NCBI RefSeq assembly: GCF_001612825.1
Contig: NZ_BDBE01000048.1
Coordinates: forward strand, 1-37,676
Origin: Nocardia caishijiensis NBRC 108228
GTDB taxonomy: Bacteria; Actinomycetota; Actinomycetes; Mycobacteriales; Mycobacteriaceae
Direction: 5' to 3'
DNA length: 37,676 nt
Shown here piece by piece: positions 31,449 through 37,676 of the stretch. The notes under the pieces were generated by a model. It had not been told where the DNA came from, made no database searches, and worked only from the letters and a program-made list of their open reading frames with translations. How positions within the stretch are numbered: position 1 is the first letter of the stretch; each line of letters begins with the position of its first letter. The position numbers and the translations under genes were made by a program.

Positions 31449-32759
31449 TCAGGACGCGTGCGTGGTGTGGTTGCGGCGGCCGGAGGGCTTGTCCCGATAC
31501 ATGGCGAGGTCGGCGTCGTGCAGCACCGCCTCGGGGGTGCGGCCCTCGTGCGGGCCGAGTTCGGTGACGCCGATCGAGGCGCTCACCTCTAGCCGGTGCC
31601 CGCTCGCGATGATCGGCTCGGCCATGGTGACGCGCAGCCGTTCGATCAGGCGCGGTAGATCGGCGCGCTGTGGGTGACCGGCGAGCAGCACGAGGAATTC
31701 GTCCCCGCCGAGTCTGCCGACCACGTCCTCGGCCCGCAGGGCCCGTTGCAGCCGCTGGGCCACGATCTGTAGGACGGTGTCGCCGATGGCGTGCCCGAGG
31801 GTGTCGTTGATCGCCTTGAACCCGTCGAGGTCGATGAACAGCACGGTGGTGACCAGGGCGCCGCCCTCGTCGGCCAGCGCCGCCGACAACTGCGACAGGA
31901 TCAACGACCGATTCGCCAGCCCGGTGAGCGCGTCGTGGGTGGCCTGGTACTCGAGCTGCATCTTGCTGGCCCGGTACTCGGTGACATCGGCGAACGACGA
32001 CACCCCCGCCGAGTCCGGGCTGTCCGGATTGAGCAGGCGGCAGTTGCACGAAAGCCACACCTGCTGACCGTCCGCGCGGCGCACGCCGAAGACGAATCGG
32101 GTGACCGCTTCTCCCGTGGTCAGCGTGTGCGCCATCGGGTGTCTGCTGACGGGCAGGGGCTGACCCGCCCAGTCGATCATCGTCACCGGCAACTCGTTGA
32201 AATGCAGACCGAGGATCGGCGCGGAGTCCGCGATGCCGAGGATGCGTCGGCCCGCCGGGTTGATCGATTCGAGCCTGCCGCGCCGGTCGACGACGAGCAC
32301 ACCCTCCTCGAGCTGGGAGACCACCGTGGTGAAGTACGCCTCGGCCTGCCGCGCGGACGCCTCGGCGGCCCGCTGGGCGGTCAGATCGTGCACCACCACC
32401 TGATAGGCCAGCGCGCCCTGCCAGGCGGTGAGCACCGATACCGTCTGCACCGGAACTGTCCGGCCGTCGACGCGCAACAGCTCCATGTCGGTCGGCGGCG
32501 AGGCCGAACCTTCGGCGGTGAGCTGGGCGATGCGGTCGAGCATCGGCGCGACGGAGTCGGGGTGCACGAAACGGGTGATCCGCAGGCCGAGCAGATCCTC
32601 GGCGGTGCGCGCGCCGAGCAGCCGCACCATCGCCGGATTGACGTAGACGATGAGGCCCGCCTCGTGCACGCAGATGGCGTCGGGCGTGTGCTCGACCAGC
32701 GAGCGGTACCGCTGGGCGAGCAGCTCGGCGTTCGCCGCGTCGGTATTGGGTTGTCCCAT
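31449..32759 (-). CDS. PAS-PAS-GGDEF diguanylate cyclase
   Basis: A 436-aa c-di-GMP synthase without membrane segments. The first PAS domain covers about residues 18-135 (SLVEHTPDAICVHEAGLIVY), the second about 140-265 (GVLVVDRRGRLESINPAGRR), and GGDEF about 270-430 (ATHDALTGLANRSLILSQL). The catalytic motif GGDEF is intact (351-355), and an RxxD inhibitory site (Arg342-Asp345) lies five residues upstream, so product feedback is expected. No EAL domain is present. The stimulus sensed by the PAS domains is unknown. It heads a likely operon with the ABM protein and perhaps helD. Confidence 0.93.
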   Translation of the reverse strand: MGQPNTDAANAELLAQRYRSLVEHTPDAICVHEAGLIVYVNPAMVRLLGARTAEDLLGLRITRFVHPDSVAPMLDRIAQLTAEGSASPPTDMELLRVDGRTVPVQTVSVLTAWQGALAYQVVVHDLTAQRAAEASARQAEAYFTTVVSQLEEGVLVVDRRGRLESINPAGRRILGIADSAPILGLHFNELPVTMIDWAGQPLPVSRHPMAHTLTTGEAVTRFVFGVRRADGQQVWLSCNCRLLNPDSPDSAGVSSFADVTEYRASKMQLEYQATHDALTGLANRSLILSQLSAALADEGGALVTTVLFIDLDGFKAINDTLGHAIGDTVLQIVAQRLQRALRAEDVVGRLGGDEFLVLLAGHPQRADLPRLIERLRVTMAEPIIASGHRLEVSASIGVTELGPHEGRTPEAVLHDADLAMYRDKPSGRRNHTTHAS

Positions 32760-32843
32760 TGCGGTACCCCCGATCTCGGCCTGGTCTACGGATGACGCAC
32801 CGGACTATCGTGGTGACCCTCGACGAGATCCGCGAGGAGCGAC

Positions 32844-34037
32844 GTGAAACCGGAAGAACGTCCCGGCGGCATGGCCCACCGACTCGATTCTATGTCCATC
32901 GGTGGTATCGGTGTGGTCTCCGGTTACGGCTGGGGCCGTGAACAAATGTTGCAGGGGGTGCTGGGGGGAAAACCGGCCGCCGGTCTGTATCCGGGTTACG
33001 GGCCGGGACGTGACGAGCACGCCTGGGTCGGCCGGATTCCCGATGGCGGTGACCCGGCGCACGGTCGCGGATTGTTCGGGCGTGCCGTGGTCGCGGCGGC
33101 CGCCGAGGCGGTGGCCGACGCCCGCTCACGTGGCTGGTGTGACACCGGCCGCACGGTCGGCCTGGTGCACGCCGTCACCCTCGGCGACGTCGCCGACTGG
33201 CGCGATTTCTACCTGTGCGACGACGGTCACCGCCGCTCCCGCGACTACCTGCCGATGCTGCCCTCGACCCCCATCTCGGTGGTGATGCAGCAGTACGGTT
33301 TCCACGGGCCCGCCATGAACGTCTCGGCGGCGTGCAGTTCGGGCAATGTGGCCGTGCTCACGGCGCGCCAGTGGCGGGACGCGGGCCTGGTCGACGACGT
33401 GCTGTGCGTGAGCACCGACCTGTCGGCCACCCCGGAGATGCTCGAGCATTTCGTCGGGATGGGCGCGGCCGTGTCCGACGTCGACCCGTTCACCGCGTGT
33501 CGACCGTTCCAGGAGGACAGCCTCGGCTTCATCATGGCCGAGGCGTCGGTCGCGATGGTGCTCACCGACGCGGTGGATCGGCCCTACGCGCGGGTGCTCG
33601 GTGGTGCCATGAACAACGACGCCTACCATGTGGTCTCGGTGGAGCCTTCGCACGCTCAGTTCCTCGAATGCGTTCGAAAAGCATTGCGGGACAGTGGAGT
33701 CGATGCGGACAAGGTGAACTATGTGAACGCGCACGGTACCGGTACCCGTCAGTGCGACGCCGCCGAACGTGACGTGCTCACCACCGTTTTCGACGACAAA
33801 CCGGCGATCATCTCGGTCAAGCCGCTCACCGGTCACTGCCAGGGCGCCGCCGCGGCCGTCGAACTCGCGTTGATCGCGCTGTCCTACGACACCGGCGTCG
33901 TCGCGTCGGCCCCGGTCGTCGCGCCCGCGCATCCCCGGCTGCTCGACGGGCCGACGCCGATGCGCGGTGGCTTCACCGTGAACCTGTCGATGGGCATGGG
34001 TGGCAACAACTCGGCCCTCGTCGTCGGCCCGGCCTGA
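32844..34037 (+). CDS. Beta-ketoacyl synthase (thiolase-fold condensing enzyme)
   Basis: A 397-aa ketosynthase of the KAS/FabF-type fold, joining acyl chains with loss of CO2. The catalytic triad is intact: Cys164 in VSAACSSGN, His297 in NAHGTGT and His331 in PLTGHCQGAAAAVE. The tail NLSMGMGGNNSALVV is the usual glycine-rich end. It stands alone without an acyl carrier protein, chain-length factor or reductase nearby, so the pathway is unknown. The start is GTG 32844, 4 bases after GAGGAG. In-frame ATGs at 32871 and 32892 are alternatives. It ends 3 bases from the convergent dosS stop. Confidence 0.88.
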   Translation: MKPEERPGGMAHRLDSMSIGGIGVVSGYGWGREQMLQGVLGGKPAAGLYPGYGPGRDEHAWVGRIPDGGDPAHGRGLFGRAVVAAAAEAVADARSRGWCDTGRTVGLVHAVTLGDVADWRDFYLCDDGHRRSRDYLPMLPSTPISVVMQQYGFHGPAMNVSAACSSGNVAVLTARQWRDAGLVDDVLCVSTDLSATPEMLEHFVGMGAAVSDVDPFTACRPFQEDSLGFIMAEASVAMVLTDAVDRPYARVLGGAMNNDAYHVVSVEPSHAQFLECVRKALRDSGVDADKVNYVNAHGTGTRQCDAAERDVLTTVFDDKPAIISVKPLTGHCQGAAAAVELALIALSYDTGVVASAPVVAPAHPRLLDGPTPMRGGFTVNLSMGMGGNNSALVVGPA

Positions 34038-34040
34038 AGG

Positions 34041-35864
34041 TCAGTCCTCGCCCGCCTCCGGCCCGCCCGCGAGGGCGAAACCACCGGTGTTCGGTTGGTC
34101 CTGCGGGAGCGGAACGGCCCAGCGCAGCCGTGTGCCCGGCATGTCCGGGTGTTCGCCGTCGGCATCGGTCCGCGCCGCGGGCCCGATCCGGAATCGTCCG
34201 CCCGCTTCCTGGGCGCGCTGCTCGAGGTTGCGCAACCCGCTGCGGACGACGTGGTTCGGAATGCCCCATCCGTTGTCGCTCACGGTGATCGTCAGGTCGT
34301 CGGCCACCTCGATCACGATCGCCACAGTGTCGGCGCCGGAGTGGCGCACCGCGTTGCTCACCGCTTCGCGCACGACGGCTTCGGCGTGATCGGCCAGCTG
34401 CGGGTCGAGTACCGACAGCGGACCCGACACCTGAATGGTCGCGCGCATCGCGATGTCGGCGGTCTGGCGGCGGATCGCGAGTTCGAGCCGCTGCTGCAGC
34501 CCCTCGCTGTGGCCCGCGCCGCTGGCGTGCAAGTCGAAAATGGAGGTGCGGATCTCCTGGACCACCTCCTGCAGATCCATGATCACCGTCGAAAGGCGCT
34601 GGCGCACTTCGGGAACCACGGCTTTGGGCAGGGTGGCCTGCACGGTGAGACCGATCGCGAACAGCCGTTGGATCACATGGTCGTGCAGGTCACGCGCGAT
34701 CCGGTCGCGGTCGGCGACGATGTCGAGTTCACGCATCCGCCGCTGCGCGTCGGCCAGGCGCACCGCGAGCGCGGCCTGATCGCAGAACGCGGCGGTGAGT
34801 TCGAGCATCTCGTCGGAATAGGGTGCGAAACCGGGCGGGCGGATGGTCACCAGCACGCCGAGCGTGGCGTCGGGGGTGCACAGCGGAAGGACCAGAGCCG
34901 GTCCGGCGCCGGGCAATTCGGCGACGGGGAAGTCGACGCCGAGGACCACCTTCGACACGTCGTCGAAACGCAAGGGGGTGCGCCTGCTGAAGGCGTCGCC
35001 GAGTACCGTGCCCGCGATGGGGACGGTCTGCCAGTCCTGCCCCGCGTCGGGACCGGTCCACTGGGTGACGACCAATTCGGTGATCTCCCCGGGAGATTCG
35101 TCGGGGACCGGGACCGAGGCGAGAAACGCCTGGTGCGAACCCGTGAGCCCGCGCGCGTGGTCGACCACGTGGGCGAGCACGCGATCGGACTCCGTGCCCG
35201 CCAGGAACTCGGTGGCGATGTCGCGGGTCGCCTCGATCCAGGCCTGTCGGGTGCGCGCCTGCTCGTAGAGCCGGGCATTGTCGACCGCGATGCCCGCCGC
35301 CGCGGCCAGCGCGAGGACGAGCACCTCGTCTTCCTCGGTGAACGGTTGCCCGTCGGATTTCTCCGTGAGATAGAGACTGCCGAACACCTCGTCCCGAATG
35401 CGCACGGGGACACCGAGAAACGAATGCATCGGCGGATGCCCCGGCGGGAAGCCCACCGACGACTCGTGCTCGGTGAGATCATCGAGCCGCAGCGGCGCCT
35501 TCTTCGCGAACACCGCGCCGAGTACACCGTGCCCCGCCGGTAATCGCCCGATCCGGTCCCGGATGTGTTCGGGCATGCCCTCATCGATGAACTGCGCGAC
35601 CTGCTGTCCGTGCCCTCGGACCGCGAGCGCGCCGTAGCGGGCGTCGACCAGGTTCATCGCCGTGCGGACCATGGTGCGCAGGGTTTCGTCGAGATCCAGG
35701 CCAGCGGTGACGGTGAGCATGGCCTCGACCAGGCCGTCCATCCGATCGCGCGAGCCGATCATCACCTCGACGCGGTCGGCCACCTCACCGAGCAGGGCGC
35801 GTAAGCGCTGCTGAGAGGCCGTGCGACCCGCCGAATACCGGCCGCTCCGACCGTCATTCGCCAT
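34041..35864 (-). CDS. dosS: DosS/DosT-like GAF-GAF sensor histidine kinase
   Basis: A 607-aa cytoplasmic kinase like the mycobacterial DosS/DosT sensors of oxygen, NO and CO. Two GAF domains (about residues 55-205 and 220-370) precede a HisKA_3 dimerisation domain with phospho-accepting His394 (ARDLHDHVIQRLF) and an ATPase domain (VSNAVRHSGADTV, SDNGWGIPN). His143 in VGFPPGHPPM aligns with the haem ligand of DosS (His149), so haem binding is predicted. FLGVPVRIRDEVFGSLYLTEK is shared almost exactly. It is separated from dosR by rafH on the opposite strand, unlike the dosRS operon of M. tuberculosis. Confidence 0.93.
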   Translation of the reverse strand: MANDGRSGRYSAGRTASQQRLRALLGEVADRVEVMIGSRDRMDGLVEAMLTVTAGLDLDETLRTMVRTAMNLVDARYGALAVRGHGQQVAQFIDEGMPEHIRDRIGRLPAGHGVLGAVFAKKAPLRLDDLTEHESSVGFPPGHPPMHSFLGVPVRIRDEVFGSLYLTEKSDGQPFTEEDEVLVLALAAAAGIAVDNARLYEQARTRQAWIEATRDIATEFLAGTESDRVLAHVVDHARGLTGSHQAFLASVPVPDESPGEITELVVTQWTGPDAGQDWQTVPIAGTVLGDAFSRRTPLRFDDVSKVVLGVDFPVAELPGAGPALVLPLCTPDATLGVLVTIRPPGFAPYSDEMLELTAAFCDQAALAVRLADAQRRMRELDIVADRDRIARDLHDHVIQRLFAIGLTVQATLPKAVVPEVRQRLSTVIMDLQEVVQEIRTSIFDLHASGAGHSEGLQQRLELAIRRQTADIAMRATIQVSGPLSVLDPQLADHAEAVVREAVSNAVRHSGADTVAIVIEVADDLTITVSDNGWGIPNHVVRSGLRNLEQRAQEAGGRFRIGPAARTDADGEHPDMPGTRLRWAVPLPQDQPNTGGFALAGGPEAGED

Positions 35865-35902
35865 CGCTTCTTCCCGTCGCCGCCCACCTTCGTACCGAGT
35901 CG

Positions 35903-35943
35903 GGAGAAGTCTAGTCCTCGAGGTTGGGGACTTTCGGCCCTTC
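35903..35943. promoter_or_regulatory. Two adjacent DosR-box-like sites upstream of rafH
   Basis: 35924-35943, beginning TTGGGGACTTT and including GGCCC, agrees with the DosR consensus at about 15 of 20 positions. On the other strand 35903-35922 agrees at about 12 of 20; the two sites are one base apart. CATAGG (35967-35972) is a -10 candidate, which puts the stronger box over the -35 region, as in activated DosR promoters. The weaker box faces dosS. The comparison uses the published 20-bp consensus from memory. Confidence 0.7.
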
Positions 35944-36010
35944 TACCGCACCGCGCGCAGTGGTGGCATAGGGCAGCGGGGGGACGCCGGATCGAGAAGT
36001 GGGGCAAGAG

Positions 36011-36790
36011 ATGTATTCGTTGTCGAGCACCCAGCACTGGACTACCGCCGCCGACCCCGAGCTCGCGGTGACCACCCGTGGCGAGGTACCGGCCCAGGAC
36101 GTCACCCGCGCGGTGCGTGCCATCACCCGCGTGATGCGGCGCCACCATCTCGACAGTCCCGCCCGGGTGCGCGTCACCGCGCCGCGCGGCAGCGACGAGC
36201 CGACCCTCGTGCAGGCCAACATCCGCACCAACGACACCCTCACCCGCGTGCAGGTCACCGGGCCCGGTGGGTTCGCGGTGACCTTCGCCGCCGAACGCCT
36301 GGACCGGCAGCTGGCGCGGCGTGCGGGTAAGGAAGCGCGTGGCGCCTGGCCCGACCCGGCGCGTCGTCCGCTGGCGCAGGTCACCGAGACCCGCCCGATC
36401 ATCCGGCGCAAGGACTGCGCCCTGATGACCGGCACCCCGCTGGAAGCCAGCACCGTCCTGGACGCGATGGACTACGACGCCTACCTGTTCACCGACGCCG
36501 ACACCGGTGAGGACGCCATCGTCACCTGGGCCGACCCGCACGGCGTGAGCCTGGCTCGCCAGCACCGCACCGTCGCCGCGGGTGGCTCCGCACATCTGCC
36601 GCTCACCGCCAGCGCCATGCCGGTGCGGGTGGTGCAGGACGCGGCCCCCGTCTACGCCGAGGACGAGGCGTCGGACGTGCTGTGCCGAGGGGGCTTGCCG
36701 TATCTGTTCTTCACCGACAGCCACACCGGCCGAGGCAACCTGCTCTACCGCCGCTACGACGGGGATCTGACCATCGTCGTCCCGTCCTGA
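36011..36790 (+). CDS. rafH: RafH-like ribosome hibernation factor
   Basis: A 259-aa hibernation-promoting factor of the RafH type (M. smegmatis MSMEG_3935, M. tuberculosis Rv0079). RafH stabilises ribosomes in hypoxic non-growing cells. An HPF-like N-terminal domain (residues about 15-105) is followed by two S30AE-type C-terminal domains: near 128-180 (YDAYLFTDADTGEDAIVTWA) and 215-259 (LPYLFFTDSHTGRGNLLYRR). Two such domains are the hallmark of RafH and differ from ordinary long HPF. The start MYSLSSTQHW was chosen over an upstream in-frame GTG at 35999. DosR control is supported by the boxes upstream. Confidence 0.88.
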   Translation: MYSLSSTQHWTTAADPELAVTTRGEVPAQDVTRAVRAITRVMRRHHLDSPARVRVTAPRGSDEPTLVQANIRTNDTLTRVQVTGPGGFAVTFAAERLDRQLARRAGKEARGAWPDPARRPLAQVTETRPIIRRKDCALMTGTPLEASTVLDAMDYDAYLFTDADTGEDAIVTWADPHGVSLARQHRTVAAGGSAHLPLTASAMPVRVVQDAAPVYAEDEASDVLCRGGLPYLFFTDSHTGRGNLLYRRYDGDLTIVVPS

Positions 36791-36794
36791 CGTT

Positions 36795-37427
36795 CTACGG
36801 TTCGCGCAGCTTGGTCGCCAGCACCGCGGCCTGGGTGCGGCGTTCCACACCGAGTTTGGCCAGCAGCCGGGAGACATAGTTCTTGACCGTCTTCTCGGCC
36901 AGGAACATGCGGGCCGCGATCTGGCGGTTGGTCAGGCCTTCGCCGAGCAGTTCGAGCAGTCGGCGCTCCTGGTCGGTCAGCCCAGCGAGCGGACCGGTCG
37001 GTTCGGTGCTGCGGCGCAGCCGGGCGCGCAGGGCGTCGGCGGCGCGCGTGTCGAGCAGGGAGTGCCCCGCGCCGACCTGCTTGATCGCGTCGGCCAGCTT
37101 CATCCCGTCGATGTTCTTCACCACATAGCCGCTGGCACCGGCCAGAATGGCGTCGAGCATGGCGTGCTCGTCGGAGAACGAGGTGAGGATCAGGCAGTGC
37201 AGGTCCTCGAACTCAGCCAGCAGATTGCGACACAGCTCGATGCCGTTGCCGTCGGGTAATCGCACATCCAGCACCGCCACATCGGGCCGTGTCTCCCGGA
37301 TCCGCACCATCGCCTCCGCGACACCGCCCGCCTGACCGATCACAGTGAGTTCAGGATCACCCTCGAGCAGGTCGATCAACCCGCGCCGCACGATCTCGTG
37401 GTCGTCGACCAAAAACACCTCGAGCAC
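36795..37427 (-). CDS. dosR: DosR-like (NarL-family) response regulator
   Basis: A 210-aa response regulator, activator of the hypoxia/dormancy regulon in mycobacteria. The receiver domain has acidic residues Asp8 and Asp9 and the phospho-acceptor Asp54 (AVLDVRLPDGNGIELCR). The LuxR-type DNA-binding domain LTDQERRLLELLGEGLTNRQ with FLAEKTVKNYVSRLLAKLGV is nearly identical to DosR. The start is GTG, with AAGGGG 5 bases upstream; the frame is open further upstream without a better site. It converges with rafH, only four bases apart. Confidence 0.94.
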   Translation of the reverse strand: MLEVFLVDDHEIVRRGLIDLLEGDPELTVIGQAGGVAEAMVRIRETRPDVAVLDVRLPDGNGIELCRNLLAEFEDLHCLILTSFSDEHAMLDAILAGASGYVVKNIDGMKLADAIKQVGAGHSLLDTRAADALRARLRRSTEPTGPLAGLTDQERRLLELLGEGLTNRQIAARMFLAEKTVKNYVSRLLAKLGVERRTQAAVLATKLREP

Positions 37428-37491
37428 GGCGGCCCCTTCATCACGTAGAACGTCCCCCGAGCTCAAACATAATCCGCCCACCCCGCATCGC

Positions 37492-37544
37492 GTGCAGAGA
37501 CAGACAATCACCTCCCCAAAACCAGTGCGCAGACAGACAACTCA
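37492..37544 (+). repeat. Short direct repeat upstream of dosR
   Basis: GTGCAGAGACAGACAATCA (37492-37510) recurs as GTGCGCAGACAGACAACTCA (37525-37544), starts 33 bases apart, with a few mismatches. The region 37428-37580 otherwise holds only a TATGTT-like -10 for dosR on the minus strand (about 37465-37470). Confidence 0.5.
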
Positions 37545-37580
37545 GCCACCGAGTGCCCGTACGTAAACCACCAGCCCGCC

Positions 37581-37664
37581 CACTCGAGTCCGCCACGTAC
37601 CGCACTGCGAGCCATGGGGCACCACTCGAGTGCGCCACATACCGCACTCCCAGCCAAAGCGGCA
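37581..37664 (-). repeat. Two tandem copies of the ~42-bp end repeat
   Basis: Units start at 37581 and 37623. Both contain CACTCGAGT, GCCAC, TACCGCACT and GCCA in the same order, differing at several positions and by one inserted base. Their reverse complement matches 1-42. More copies may lie beyond the window edge. Confidence 0.75.
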
Positions 37665-37676
37665 CCACCTAAGTCC

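Noticed and set aside
37440..37459. Possible DosR box in front of dosR
   Set aside because: Only about 11 of 20 positions agree, and it would overlap the region just upstream of the ribosome-binding site, downstream of the likely -10, so it cannot act as an activating site there.

Overview
The window is high-GC actinobacterial DNA. Its proteins place it in the mycolic-acid-containing Mycobacteriales (Corynebacteriales), most likely Nocardia or a close relative such as Rhodococcus. PolA, RpsA, CoaE (with its C-terminal GrpB-like domain), a DUF402 protein, UvrB and a TB15.3-like universal stress protein occur in the same order as in Mycobacterium tuberculosis Rv1629-Rv1636, but with extra genes inserted. 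The species call is inference from protein similarity recalled from memory; no search was run. No rRNA, tRNA, CRISPR array, insertion sequence or phage gene was seen.

Layout. 1-2.9 kb: a repeat copy, then polA. 2.9-19.4 kb: about 16.7 kb of variable genes between polA and rpsA, which are neighbours in M. tuberculosis. These are an AHSA1-like protein, an acyl-ACP thioesterase-like protein, a leader-peptide/attenuator region in front of a stand-alone LeuA allosteric domain, thioredoxin, a 2'-5' RNA ligase-like protein, an isocitrate/isopropylmalate dehydrogenase homologue, a polar amino acid ABC transporter, a MerR regulator facing a membrane protein and ABA4-like pair, an acyl-CoA carboxyltransferase, a LysR regulator facing a FAD oxidase, an SPFH protein with a tiny ribbon-helix-helix partner, and small or unknown proteins. 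19.6-28.6 kb: the conserved core rpsA, coaE, DUF402 gene, uvrB and stress protein, with a secreted protein, a VOC protein and an AraC regulator interspersed. 28.7-32.8 kb: a minus-strand run of a PAS-GGDEF diguanylate cyclase, an ABM-domain protein and the RNA polymerase-recycling helicase HelD. 32.8-37.4 kb: a lone ketosynthase, then a hypoxia/dormancy module of DosS-like sensor kinase, RafH-like ribosome hibernation factor and DosR-like regulator.

How the parts work together. The DosS/DosR pair probably drives rafH: two adjacent DosR-box-like sequences lie between dosS and rafH at the right distance from a -10-like element. The three ABC genes form one tight operon. The MerR, LysR and AraC regulators each face the genes they probably control, and the MerR and LysR intergenic regions contain inverted repeats that could be operators.

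Most unusual sequence signals: (1) a promoter with a leaderless GTG leader peptide rich in Leu/Val codons and competing stems, placed before an isolated LeuA regulatory domain that has no catalytic domain; (2) about 42-bp repeats at the two window ends, in opposite orientation; (3) a 25-bp dispersed sequence after the stop codons of two unrelated genes about 18.6 kb apart; (4) a four-unit 36-bp imperfect tandem repeat after uvrB; (5) GATATC repeats at the start site of the SPFH-RHH operon.
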